DNA from: Aptenodytes patagonicus
Taxonomy: Eukaryota; Chordata; Aves; Sphenisciformes; Spheniscidae
Direction: 5' to 3'
Assembly: GCF_965638725.1 (NCBI RefSeq)
Contig: NC_134973.1
Coordinates: 6,196,491-6,260,490 of the forward strand
DNA length: 64,000 bases
Every line of letters starts with the position of its first letter. Within the stretch, counting starts at the first letter, position 1. A program made the position numbers and the translations under genes. Shown here piece by piece: positions 1 to 29,901 of the stretch. Under the pieces are notes generated by a model. That model did not search any database. It was not told the origin of the DNA and was given only the letters and a program-made list of their open reading frames with translations.

Positions 1-600
1 GCAGTCGGCGCTGGCTTATCGGTCTGGCTTCCTGCCAGAGCTGCCGTGGGGGAAGCAGGGCTGTTGCCGAGAGCCTTGGAGCGCAGCCTGCCAGCAGAGG
101 CCATGGCGAGGGCTAGCAGGGAAGCAGGGTGCTGCCAGCTGCAGCACAGCAGCTGTGATGTGCTCCTGCCCGGAGCCTGGCCTGGAGCTGGGGCTGCTGT
201 GGCAGGCGGACAGCCAGGGCAGGAGTGGCTCTGCCATGGAAGGAAGGCCTCTCATGTGCTCCCGGCCGAAGGGGGGCAGGGGCCTCTCCTGGACCCTCCA
301 GCTACATTTCACAGCCCAGCCCTTGCCATTGCCCAGGAGTGAGCCCAGCTGGGCAGCGCTGGCTGGGGAAGCCGCAGCTGAGGCGACCCTCGCTCCGTAC
401 CTGTGAGGGGGTGTGGGATGGGAGCAGCTCCTGCTTCTTCCCCCTGCTGTTGCAGGGCCCTGCACCCCAACTACCATCGTGGGAGGGGGCTGAGCCCCCA
501 GCTCCATGGGCACAGCTGCAGGTGCCATTTCAGGGGATCCGGGGGTGGTGGTCAGCTCCCCAGGGAAGGGTTTACATCGGTCCTTGAGCCCACCACCAGA
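1..600. other. Intergenic DNA downstream of TLE2
   Basis: This GC-rich stretch lies beyond the TLE2 polyadenylation signal. Open frames occur on both strands, but none resembles a known protein or carries convincing splice sites. In human the next gene on this side is TLE6, convergent with TLE2; I see no recognisable TLE6 exon here. Confidence 0.5.
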
Positions 601-604
601 CCAG

Positions 605-1123
605 CCCCTCTTTTGTTCCTTTTTATTAGTAAGGGATTGAAAACACAGTTAAATACATTTCTTTACTGATAATTTACAGCTGTTTCTGCAGCAGAAAATG
701 GGGGCCATTAAATCAGTAGCAGTATTTCAGGACCAACACTCTCTCTAGCCACTCTTGGCCTCGCCTTGCTGCCCTGCTGGCCCTCCAGCTCCCTGTGCCT
801 CCAGCCCTGATGGACAGCCCTAGACCAGCCCCTGCCTGCTGCCCAGCTTGGGGGGGATGCCAGGCCACAATGAGCGCTCACCTCCAGCTCTTCCTTTCAC
901 CTTTGCGACGCATCGGGCAGGGAGCAGGGCCGGTGCCCTGGCCTTGTTTTGGCAGCTAAAAGGAGAGGAGGAGGAAGAGGGAGAGCAGGGCTGCGGGAGT
1001 AGGAGGAGGGAGAGCAGGGCTGCTGGATGACTGACCCAGCACGGGAGGCCTCTGCCAGCCCCAGCAGCTTTGGACAAGACCTTGCCCTTCCCTGATGGAT
1101 GAGGGACGGTGACGGACCGGGCC
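605..1123 (-). other. TLE2: TLE2 3' untranslated region
   Basis: Predicted 3' UTR between the stop codon and the AATAAA signal. It contains a GA-rich stretch near 960-1025 in which a block of roughly 16 nt (GGGAGAGCAGGGCTGC) occurs twice. The 3' boundary is inferred from the signal position, not from transcript data. Confidence 0.65.
622..627 (-). terminator. TLE2: TLE2 polyadenylation signal
   Basis: TTTATT on the plus strand reads AATAAA on the TLE2 strand, about 500 nt after the stop codon. The surrounding DNA is locally AT-rich in an otherwise GC-rich region. Cleavage would be expected some 15-25 nt further on, near 600. I saw no other canonical hexamer between here and the stop codon. 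Confidence 0.75.
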
Positions 1124-19443
<18,320 letters not shown>

Positions 19444-20768
19444 CCTGAGGGCCCGGGCCCCCGGCCCGCCCCCCCCGCTCCCCGCCCACTGCTCCCCGCC
19501 CGTCTCCCCGCCCCCGGAGGGGGAGCTCCCCCCGCCGGGCTCCGGGGGTCCTCGGCGGTCCTTCGCCTCGACGCCGGTAGCAGGAGGGCGGCCGGGCCGC
19601 GGGGTCCGCGCGGAGGCGGGGGGTCAGCGGGGGCGCCGAGCGGCTCAGGCGGGGCGAAGCCGGCTGCCGTCGGGCGGGCGGGCAGGGGGGGCGGCCCGCC
19701 GGCCGCAGGGTCTCCGCTCGCCCCCCATGGAGGCCGGGGGCGGGGAGGAGGCGGGAGCGGGCGGGCGGGAGTTGCCGGCGGGGCCCCGGCGGTCCCCGGC
19801 TGGCGGAGCTGCCGCCTGGCCCCGCCGGCCCCGAGCGCCCCGTCCGCCGGCGCCCGCTTAAGGTGGCGCGTCCCCGCAGGACGCGGGGGCCCGCGGGGCT
19901 CGGGACGGCGGGAGGGAGCGTCTCCGCCGCCCGCCCGGGCAGCACCGGAGCTCCCGCCCCGCCGGCTCCGTGCCCGCGGCGATCCAGGCAGGCCGCCCTG
20001 ACCCCACGCTCCCACGACGATGCCGGAGACCGAAGGGGCGCCGGGGAGGGGCCGGCCCTAGAGCCGCCGCTCCGGGGCCGAACGGAACCACCCGGGAGAC
20101 GTCCGCCGACGCCGCTGCCCCAGCCCTCCGCGCCCGCCGGAGCCTCGCTCGCCTCCCCGGGCTCCTCCCTCGCCCCGGGACCCCCCTCCCGCACGTCCCC
20201 CAGCTCGGCCCCACTCGCACGCGCAGCGGCTCCGCGGAGCCATGCCCCGGAGCCGGGCAGAGTCGGGAGCAGGGCCGCGCCGACAGCCCCCGGGGCCGGG
20301 AGCACCCTCGTTCCTCGGAGCACTCCCGTCCCCCGGGAGCGCAGCCGGCCGCAGCCGCCGGCCCCCCGCCCCCGCTCCGGGCGAACGCGGCACCGGCCGC
20401 CGGCGGGGCAGCGCGGGAGCACCGAAAGCACAAATGAAGGCGGCCTGACAGCGCCCGACCGAGCCGGGCACCCCAGAGGCTGCGGGCCCCGGTGCGCAGG
20501 GACGCCGGCTGACCGCCGGGCCGCCACGCTACGGCCGTGCTCGCCCAGCGGGGGCTGGGCGCGGGGCTGCAGAAAGAGCAACGCCAGGAGCACCGGACGG
20601 CCAGGCGGGCCGCGCTGCCCCACCGGGGTGGGATGCGGACGGGGCTGGAGAGACCGCAGGGCCGCGCAGCCCCGCCGGGAGCGCGCTCCCCCCGCGCACA
20701 GCGGCCACGGCGACCCGGCTCCACCTTAACCAGCCTCACAGCCCGCAGCGGCAGTGGCCGCACCTGCC

Positions 20769-20916
20769 ATTGGCTGCCGCCGCGAGAGCGCCAGTCAATC
20801 GCCCTGCCCCGTTCCCACATGGGTTCGTGACGCCACATCCCGGGAAGGCCAATGAGAAGCGAGCGGGCCACAGGAGCCCCAGCGGAGGCGGCACGGGGCA
20901 CGCTGGGAGTTGTAGT
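20769..20916. promoter_or_regulatory. Candidate core promoter cluster: CCAAT boxes, CRE-like site, ZNF143-type site
   Basis: An inverted CCAAT lies at 20,769-20,773, TGACGCCA at 20,828-20,835 and a direct CCAAT at 20,849-20,853. A ZNF143/Staf-type element sits at 20,898-20,916 on the minus strand (ACTACAACTCCCAGCGTGC). Such combinations are typical of TATA-less CpG-island promoters. It lies 1.3-1.5 kb upstream of the TLE2 start codon, so it could drive TLE2 through a long or spliced 5' UTR, a divergent transcript, or both. Confidence 0.55.
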
Positions 20917-22603
20917 CCGGCATTCGCTGCGCCGTGCGCGGCGGCGGCCGCCCGGGGCCGGCCCGTCCCGCCCGCTGCCCGCCGGGCGCCCAGGGAGGCG
21001 GGGTGTGTCCCTCTCGGGCGGGCCTGGCCCGGAGCCGCGGGGAGGCCGGGGCTTCCGCCGCGGGCGGCCCGGGCGGGCAGACTACGCGGACCACAAGGCC
21101 TTGCGGCGGCCGCCGGCTGCCACTCAAAGTAACGTGGGGCGGTGGAGCCCGGGGCGGTGTTCAGCGGCCGCGGCGCGCGTAGGGCGGGGGCGGCCGCGGG
21201 GGGACCGCGGCCCGAACGGGTTCGGAGCCGCTGCAGCCGCCGGGCTCAGCCTCAGCCTCCCTGCGGGCCCCGGCGGAGAGAACGGAGGGAAACCCCGGCG
21301 CCGCGGGGAGGAAGGAAACCCCCGACCGGCCCAGGGCCGGGGCACTGGGCTCTGCCGCGGGAGGTTCCCGGTGGCTCCCGGAGAGCGGCTGCGGCGGCAG
21401 AGGGGGTCGGGCCGGGCCGCCCCGGCCCCAGCAGCTCCGCACCCGCCGCCGCTGCGAGCCCACCGCGGGATTCTCGGGCGTCGCTGTGCCGTTAACGCGG
21501 GGTCGGCCGAGCCGGGGACGATCCCGCCCTGTGCGGCAGCCCCCGCCCGGGGGGAGCGGCCCCTCCGCCGGGAGCAGAGTGCTGGGCTCGGTGCCCCCAG
21601 GGCGGGTAGGATCGCTGCCCCCTCCGCAGAGGGGCAGGCACAAAGAAAGGTCCGCCCGCAGGCTCTGCCGGGGAGCAGCGCGGAGCTGGGAGCTGCTCCC
21701 GGCCCCGGGTGAGCGGGGGCCGCCCCAGCCCCTTGCCAGCGTCGCGACCCCCGTGTTCCCAGGCGCCTTCCGCCGTGGGGCCGAGGCCGGGATCCCGACC
21801 CCGCTCCAAGCCACGAGCCGCTTTCCCTCCCCGGCCGCCCGGCTGAGCCCAGCGAGCCCCCGCCAGCCCGAGCCCATGGCCAGGCCATGGCCGGGGCGCG
21901 GGGGCAGCTCTGGGCACGGGCCCCCAGCCCAGCGGGGCAGCTCTCCCGGCCTGCTCCAGCCCCGCTGGTCTGCAGCCAAGCACGGTGCCCCAAGAGCCCC
22001 TCCTGCCGCACTGAGGGGCCCTTTCCTGTCCCCCATGATCCCTCCTCATCCCCCACGGCCCTCCAGCTGCAGCCAGCCGTAAAGTCGCCACATTTGGGGG
22101 TGGTAAAGGGAGAGTGAGGAACAGCCCTTAAATATTGCAGGAACCAGCTGTACCTGGGCACTGCACAGGCAGGCACAAGGTTAAATATTTAATGCCTCAC
22201 ATTTCATCCTAATCTTTTATTAATTGTGTTATTTACTTGCTGCATGCTGGCAGCGGCCAGGGCGGGGGCAAGGTGGTAGGCACCAGAGGCTCTCCCTCCT
22301 ATCCCCGCCCCGTGCCATCCCAGGGCTGCCTGCTGCCACTGCTCATTGCCCGCAGTGCCCCAGCAGGTACTGGGGGCCTTCCCATGGCAGTGGACAGGCT
22401 GGCTGGGCTCAGGCCCTTCCAGCCCCAAATGGTCCCCGAGCAAGCAGCTGGCCCCTGTCCAGCCCCTGTCCAGCCCCAGCCTCTGCGTCTTCCCCTTTGC
22501 CTTCCCTGGCCATGGATGTTCACCAGGCAGATCCAGCACCGCAGGCAGGGATGGCCACTGGCCCGCCACCTCAGCCTCAAAGCCCTTGAAAAACCTTCCT
22601 TTC

Positions 22604-22660
22604 ATGTATATGTGTGTGTGTATATCATATATCTGCACATATGAATATACATATTTTAAT
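22604..22660 (+). repeat. TG/TA-rich simple sequence
   Basis: Alternating purine-pyrimidine stretch with GTATATGTGTGTGTGTATAT followed by ATATAT-type motifs. An imperfect dinucleotide microsatellite. Confidence 0.7.
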
Positions 22661-25600
22661 CCAAATGTAAAGTTTTAGAGAATTTATTTTTGGTTTGTTT
22701 GTTTGCCTCATTGGGGGAAGGGTTTTTTATTTAAGGAAAGTGTTTTTTCAAAAGCTGGAAACGTTTCAGATTGTGTTTCAAGGGACAGAGAGACTGAGAA
22801 GATGTTTTGCAGCATTTTTCAAAACCCCTTAACAAAAAATGCCGGTTTTCCTTAGGCAGTTTCTCTGCTCCTCTGTCTTAGAGAGTGACACAGGTAAACC
22901 TGGAACAGCCAGCTCTAGAATGATGGATGTCACACACGTCTTCATCACCCTCCATTAATGATTGACGTGGGCCCTGGAGCAGGACAGCCTGTAACCCAGA
23001 GATTAATTTGCTTCAGCATGTGCTTGGACTGGGGAGAAAAACCACTGCAGTTAACCCTTTGCACCCACAGGCCTCTGGATGCAGCACCAAAGGGAGCTGG
23101 TCCTACTCCTCCCTCCGGGTGCAGAGACGTGAGGTGCAGGGCAGAGGATGCCAGCAAAGCCAGGCTGAGCCCCAGCTGCCGCTGCCTGCTGCAGGATGCT
23201 CAGCCGGGGGCCCAGCCACTTCCCGCAGCAGCCACACACTTGTGCCTGGTAGCGGCAGTGCTTGGAAGAGCCCCAAAGGCTGAGGGTGTTTGAAATCCAC
23301 GCCAGGATCAAGAGACGAGTGCTGTAAACAGCAGTTCTGTTTATAACCAGCAGAGAAACCAAACAAGCCCGGGCTTTGGGACACTCGGGAGTGCAGTTTG
23401 CCGTTTGAACCCAGATCCAAGCAAAACAGGTTGCTGCTTCTGGAATTACCCCGATGATCTTACCTTTCAGCTCCCTCCCCAGACGCCAGCCTGGGGCACA
23501 GGAACACGCAGCCTCCTGCCCTCGCTGGGAAGGGCAGCCCTGGCTCTGTGCTGTGGGTCAAGTCATTTCTCTCCCCACACACCTCCTTTGCACAGCCTCC
23601 CATACCCAGCACATCTCCAGAGCAGACAGTCAAGGGCAGAGACCATCGTGTTTCTCAGAGATGCCTGTGGGTGACCAGGGCTCGCTGCTCTTGGGGCAGC
23701 TGAAGCCTGCACACACAGTCTCTCCTCCAGCCCCTGGTCTGAAACCCTCCCGGGTGCCCCTTCTCCCACCTGCTCTGCTCAGCTCTGCTTTGCTCCATCC
23801 CTTCCAAACGCAGGCACTGGACCGGTCAGTGGTGAAGAGCCACGTACAACCATCTCGCATCCAAGGGGGCTGCTCTCATAGTGGAAACTTGCTGTCTGTC
23901 CAGTTTTGCAGGTGCATTTACTGGCCTGGCAGGAGACTGACAGGGATCGGAAGGGAGATGGGGGCACAGCTGGGACCCAGCACTGCCTTCAGTCTCCTCT
24001 CAGCAGCTGGGGATGCCCCATTCTCTGCAGACTGCTTCCCTGCACCTGTCTCTTCAGGTGCATGAGGATTCAGGGCCCATGTGTTTAAGCACATGGGCAA
24101 GCTCAGCCCTGGGTGGGCTTTTTGGCAGCCAGGTGGTGGTGGGTTTGCACGCAGGGTTTTTGGGTCAGTAGGGCCATTATGGGGCAGGGGGGGCAGAACC
24201 AGGGTCACCAGGTTTAGAAGATTCAGATTTTGCCTACCAGGACTCAATCAACCAGTTTGCCTGGCCTGTGGAAGCAGGGAGCAGAGATGACCATGATGTT
24301 TCCAAACCATCCCATTTTCAGCTTCTCACTTGCATACTTGAATGAGGAGCTTTGAACTCGGCGGAGCCAAGTTCCTGGCACGCTCAGACAACATGAATTT
24401 CCCTGGCCATTTATACCAGCAGCTGGCACAAACAGGGGCCTTATCCTGGCTGGAGTCTGTCCTGGAATGAACATAAGATGAGAAGGGAAACTGGGGGAAG
24501 GGACTGGCAGCAAGTCCGCAAGAGCTGAGCCAAAGCTGTACTAGAAATCAAGGTTCTCCAGCCACGTTCCTGGGACCAAACCACAGGTCTGCAACCCCGG
24601 GACCCCAGTGCTGTCACCTGCTCTTTAAAGCCACGTGTCCCCAGAGCATCTGCAAGGCAAACCACATGCGGGAGCTGGGGGGAGGTCTCTCCTGCCATGC
24701 CTGGGCAGGGCCCCCTAGCACGTTGCAGAGCCGATGCACTCCTGCCTGCAGCCCCTGCACTGCTGTGTCCCACTGTGCCAGGGACACCTGGCCGTGGACT
24801 GGGGGGGGGGAACACCTGCAAGAGAGATGTGGGAGCCCTTAGAGCAACCCAGCAGCTGACAGATTCTCATCTCTGGCACTGCCTTCGATCTGTATGTGGG
24901 CTCCTGTTTGCACTTACCGGCTTTGAGTGGTTTTTAATTATTGATGCCTCTTTTAGCTTTTATCTCATGCTCACTGCAGCCAGGAAGGGCTTGGTGTTCC
25001 TGCATTAGTGATGAATTGGGAAGGAGGCCCTGCTCCACTGTGCTGCAAAGCATTCCTGGCTTGCAGACTGTGCCATTGTTTCAAGCAAAGCTGCGCTGAA
25101 AAATGAGGAGGGTGGGAGCGGGAGGGGGATGTGGTGGAAGCGATTCCCGCTGCTACCACAGAGGCAACAGGGATCTGACCTATGGGGAAAAAGCTGAAGG
25201 GGATGGACCGAAAGTCAAACAGGTGTGGAAACCTCCTTCAGCCAGTGAAAAACTGGCACCCGCTCACCTCATTGAGGAGGAAAGATGCCTTTTTATGATC
25301 CCCAGTGACAGGCAGGTAGAAGGGGAAGAGAGGTGAGACAGCAGAGCTTTGCGAAGCCCCTGGCAGCTACAAGCAGGAATCGATGTCAAACCTAGGCTAA
25401 ATCCTGTGCTGCTCTGTGGTCAGGGCACGGGGTGCTGACAGACGGTGCTGCCCCTGCCCTCCGGACTTGGCCGGCTCTCCATCCACCACAGCCGAAAGCT
25501 CTTTGGACAGTGGCTGTCACTAGGTTGCTATCCCCCCCTTAATAAGCCAGGGCTTTGCTGAGCTTTTCCAAGGATCCCGGTGCCAGCAGAGCTGGTTCTC

Positions 25601-28366
25601 AGCCCGTCTGCCTGTGTCCCTCTCCCACTCTTGTATGATGACCTCTTGTGCACACAGAGAAGGGGTTTCTCTGCCAGGAGCCAGTCTTAAACCATCCCTG
25701 ATCAGCAGAGCTTTGGTGGCCCCACACATCACCCGCTTCTCGGAGCATTGAGCCTCTTCTGCCACGGCAGGAGAGGGGCTCACGGTTCCAATCATGAGAG
25801 AGGTTATAAGGCAGAGCAGCCTGTTTGGAAGGAGAGAAGCTGTTTCCTCAAGTCTGCAGCTACAGGGAGAGTCATGAGGGAGGTGATTTTTAACCCTTTT
25901 TCTGCTGCTGGTATAGGTTAAATTTGCAGATTTTGGTATGCAGTTAGATTTGAGCCCAAATCTGGTAAGGTGCCCTATGAAATGACTCCCTTAGGAGATC
26001 CAGAAGCAAATCTGGCAGTTGTAAACAGAGCCAGGCTGGAAGCATGAGGAACTGCAGCACCACTTGTCCATGGGACAGGATACCAAGGTGCCTCCCACCC
26101 CCCAGAGAAACGCTTTGGGTGCAAAGACAGCACACTTCAGGAATGGGTCACTGGGGGAAGCAGGAGCAGAGCACGAGGTTCAGCTCAGCATCTGCTGGGA
26201 GGTACAGGGGAACTGGAGAGCCCAAAAGCTGTCTTTATACTTTACAGTGGGTTAGTCTCCCACAGGGAGCAAGGAGATATCCACAGCTCAGTCAAGAGCA
26301 GCTCCCCGGCCCCAGCTTGCTAGCAGCCGAGGATGCTCAGCCAGCAGCCTCGTGGTTTGTTCGACCCCTTGCCCACTGAACCGAGGCTGCTAATTAGCTC
26401 TAACAACAGGGATGTCTGTTCCTCTGAAAATTGCCAGCCTGAAAACACCCCAGACCAATTTCTCCTAAATCCTCCTCCCTTGCACATCCATCAAGAATAA
26501 CATCCACTTACGGTGCTCCCTACCCCCAGGCTGAGTTTGAACCAGTGACCTGGAGGTGAAAGCACTTGAAAAGCTCCAGCCCTCCCCACAGCCAGCACGC
26601 TCCCAGCGGGGTTTTCAGCAGCACTTACAGTAGAGATGGTTTTAGCAACTGTCACATCGTAGCAGCCCCTGGCCCAAAGCTGTGTTGGCCTTTCACATTA
26701 GAAATCTGCTCGCTCAGCATCAGTGAGGCCCTCGGAGCAGCTGCAAGACCATGGGATCAGACTGCAGCTATCGGTAGCGTTTCAGCCAGCTCCTGACCAG
26801 GAGCTCCTGCACAGCATGGGAGGGGGCAGGCGTTGGACCTGTCTGCCCAGTGCTCTGGCCCCCTAAGCACGCTAAGGTCAGGCCAGCCCCTGCCATGCAG
26901 CAGCAGCTCTGCTTTGGCCATGGGCTCTGCGCTCTGGATCTACCCTGCAGCAGCCAAGCAGCCAGTGGCGATGGCTGCATTGGGAGCATCGGGCCCTGCA
27001 CAGGGCGCCTGGTTTGGCAGGGGACAGGGCTGAGACTCCCAGGCAGCCCTGCAGAGTCCCAGCCAGCAGCCAGAGTTCAAAGACCACCACCGGAGCCCAT
27101 GCTCCTCCGCAGACCTGCCCGGTCCCTTGCAAGCCTGTGCCGGGAACCAGCCATCCCCTGGTTCATGCTGGCAAGGCATCACAGGCAGATAACAGGCGCA
27201 TTCTCAAGCTGCCCACAGGCTCTGTAACCCATCTCAGGCTGCAGCACAGCTGTGCCAGGCCTGGCCTGCACGCCCAGGGACAGCGGGACACGGGACCGAG
27301 CTGCATAACAGTCCCCCCACCCCCTCTTTACAGCAGACTGGTCCACACCAGAAAAAGCCCATCAGAAGCAGCGCCGGGGAAGGGGCCAGGCGGAGCTGCA
27401 GCCCCAGCAGACATTCATGCAGCACTGTGCACCTTTCCTCAAGTCTCTCCCACCCTGGACCCGCTGCAGCAGACATAGCCCCAGCCCAAAGCACCACCAC
27501 TCTGGAGCCAGACCTGGTCTCAGGCCTGAGCCTGTTCAGCAAATCCCATCAAATCCTACCCTCGGGCATTTGGCCTGATTTTTGCCCAGCACCAGCAGGA
27601 CAGGCACAGTGGCTGCTGCTCCCCTTCTGGCTTTCACCAGGGCCCCCATCTGCACCACCACAGTCCTCTGACCTCAGTGGACAGCCAGGGGCATCGAGAC
27701 ACCCCCTCCCGCCAACACAGCTTCCTTCCCAGGAAATTTTCCCACTCCAGCTGGCCTGGGAGATACAGAGGGGAAGATGTTATCAGGGCAGAGCAGGCTC
27801 TGAAGCCAGAGGACGGCTCTAATTATTGAGAGCCAATTCCATTACAGCAATTTCAGCCCCAGGGCAACACAGGCCAGATTTTCCAGAGGGGCCACAGAAG
27901 CAGCTTATCCTCTGCACCCACAGGAAAAATGAATTATGCACGTGCAGAGCAAACTTGCGGCAGCCCACAGGGACCATTGCCATGCGTTACCAAACCATGC
28001 CACTCCTGCTCCAGCAGAGAGCCGCTATAGGCACTTCACTCCAGCCCTTCTTGCTTTTCAGACGGAGAGCTCCCAGGTCCCTTTTGCTACCGCCTGCTTT
28101 TGCCTAGCTCTGCAGTTTGTTTTGGCTTTGCTCAGGTGTACTCCTTGCCCTGGCTTCAGCAGACTCCAGCCAAAGCTCCGACGTGGGCATGCAGCTTCGC
28201 AAGGCCGCCTGTTGGAGGGATCGCATCCCAGAGCAGGATGCAGGCAGCAAAGACGGTCCTCGTTCTGCCAGCAGCTGTGGAGACAAGAGCAGGAGAGAAG
28301 CCAGAACCAGAAGTCTCAACGTTAACCCCCCCTCCTCCTGACTCACAGAGAAACCTCCAGAGAGAG

Positions 28367-28385
28367 CCCCCCCCCCCCCCCCCCC
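28367..28385 (+). repeat. Poly-C run (19 nt)
   Basis: Nineteen consecutive C residues. On the minus strand this G-run lies just downstream of the TLE5 polyadenylation signals. Confidence 0.9.
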
Positions 28386-28499
28386 AAAAGGGCAGCGCAT
28401 CGCACCAGGTAAGGCAGGGACTGGTCTGGGACATGCTCACCTGGAGGAGGGAGGGCACCTCTTCCAGACACCTCCCACAGCCTGCTGGGAGCCGTGACA

Positions 28500-28550
28500 G
28501 CACATGGGGAAACTGAGGCAGAGTCCAAGGTTATCCAGCAAAGCTACCTG
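28500..28550 (+). repeat. Possible ancient SINE-like tail
   Basis: GGGGAAACTGAGGCAGAG followed by a diverged CCAAGGTTATCCAGCAAAGC. This resembles the phrase GGGGAAACTGAGGCACAGAG...AAGGTCACACAGC of MIR-like repeats. Weak evidence from memory. Confidence 0.35.
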
Positions 28551-28671
28551 TTCTCCCCCACCATTTCCCCTATCCGGGGGGACAGGAGAGGAAGGGAAGT
28601 ATTTTAAAGTCATCCCAAAGGCAGCAAGAAAGCAGGCAGCAAGTCACAGTTTTAACCAACCTTCTTATTTC

Positions 28672-28677
28672 TTTATT
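28672..28677 (-). terminator. TLE5: TLE5 distal polyadenylation signal
   Basis: TTTATT on the plus strand gives AATAAA on the TLE5 strand, 1.0 kb after the stop codon, inside an AT-rich block (about 28,655-28,830). Likely the main 3' end, but a second hexamer at 28,804-28,809 is closer to the stop. Confidence 0.65.
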
Positions 28678-28803
28678 TGAAAGGCACAGCTTGTACGTCC
28701 TTGATACAGCATTTTCAGTTCCTCTTATTATAGGTCAAGTGATTAAACACAAAAAGCAAAACAAGATCTTTCTAAAGGACTATATACAAACACCAGATTA
28801 TTA

Positions 28804-28809
28804 TTTATT
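28804..28809 (-). terminator. TLE5: TLE5 proximal polyadenylation signal candidate
   Basis: A second AATAAA on the minus strand (as AATAAATAATAA) about 870 nt after the stop. It is preceded in the transcript by a run of A residues (T16 at 28,823-28,838 on the plus strand). Confidence 0.5.
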
Positions 28810-29679
28810 ATTTTTTTGTTCCTTTTTTTTTTTTTTTTAGAAGACACGCTAGCGCACGGAGATAAGAACAGAGAAAGCTGCTGTATCCTCTACATGGGGG
28901 CAGGGGCACAGGGAGGGGGAGGACCAGGAAGGGCTCTCAGTCTGCCTGCCCCTCTGCCCAGCCACCTGAACCCCCCCAAAGCCGGGTGCTATGCCAAAGG
29001 GGAGCAGGTGGTGGAGGCTCCCCCTCCAGCCCAAGGCCAAGGAGCAGCCGAGGAGAAATCCTGGCAGCCAGAGCGCATTGTACTGCCGCGGGACTGGTCA
29101 AGAACAGATACATGCAGAACAGCAAAGTGCCGGCCTGGTATTAGTGCAGGAGGGGCGTGGGGAGGACAGGGACAGGGCCGGGGTGATGCAACGAGATCAA
29201 GAGCGCTTGGGGAGGGAGGAGATGGTTTTGGGGCAGGGATCCCAGCAGGGAGTTGTGCAGAAACCGTTAGGATCAAGGGGCATCTTTAAATACCAAGGGG
29301 GGAGCGGCAGGCAGAGGGGAGCCACGCGGCACCGAGGAGCCGGGACAGCCGGGGGGCAAGCAGCCCCAGAGCAGCCCAAGCCAGGCTCTGGCTCGGCTCT
29401 GCGATGGAGCGGGGAAGCCAGGCTGGGCACAGGGAGAGCACAATCGGCCACATGGTTACTGCTATGGCGCTTGCATTGCTGCGGAGCAGCCCGTCTGCTG
29501 GGATGGCGGTGGGGGCATCCCCCAGGCACTGCTGCCCATGGGAACAGGCCTGGCAAGCTGCCACCAAACACAAGCCCCCGCAATTCTTCTGCGCAGCAAC
29601 TAGAGAGAGATACTGCATCTTGCATTAACCCACCCCCACCCCCCCCAAACAGCCCCCTCCCCCCAGCCCCCCATTCACT

Positions 29680-29901
29680 CTAATCCGATTTCTCCCCATC
29701 ATCCTCTTGGTGGGCATCCCCGTCATGGCCATTCTTGTCCTCCTTGGAGAGGTGAGCCTGGGAGCCCAAGGCCGAGAGTGAGAGGAGCCCAGTGCCAGCG
29801 CTGACAGCAGGGAGGGATGGGGGCTGGAGGCCCACAGGGAGCGGAGTCAGAGGCAGAGCAAGGGCTTGGAGCTGCGACAGCTGGTGAGCTTGAAGCTGCT
29901 G
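29680..29901 (-). CDS. TLE5: TLE5 coding exon 7 (last)
   Basis: 222 nt including a TAG stop, residues 125-197. It starts [20 protein letters not shown], passes through [18 protein letters not shown] and ends QEDDGEKSD. The acceptor CTACAG is followed by two further CAG triplets, so NAGNAG slippage is possible. Confidence 0.97.
   Translation of the reverse strand, partial: QQLQAHQLSQLQALALPLTPLPVGLQPPSLPAVSAGTGLLSLSALGSQAHLSKEDKNGHDGDAHQEDDGEKSD

Larger units (their letters stand above)
22000..28650. other. Intergenic region between TLE2 promoter and TLE5 3' end
   Basis: About 6.6 kb with no recognised exon. It includes an AT-rich block at 22,120-22,250, TG/TA-rich simple sequence at 22,600-22,660, a G10 run at 24,801-24,810, a C19 run at 28,367-28,385 and a SINE-like stretch near 28,500-28,550. 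Confidence 0.5.
28655..29679 (-). other. TLE5: TLE5 3' untranslated region
   Basis: Runs from the TAG stop to the distal AATAAA. GC-rich in its first part and sharply AT-rich over the last 180 nt. The end is inferred from the signals. Confidence 0.6.

Noticed and set aside
1-600. Possible TLE6 remnant next to TLE2, as expected from human synteny
   Set aside because: No WD40-like peptide or splice pattern could be found on either strand in this short stretch.
22200-28650. Possible relic of a WD40 half downstream of TLE5, expected if TLE5 arose by truncation of a full-length TLE
   Set aside because: No WD40-like peptide (for example [10 protein letters not shown] or SIWDLAAP) is present on the minus strand between 22 and 28.6 kb.
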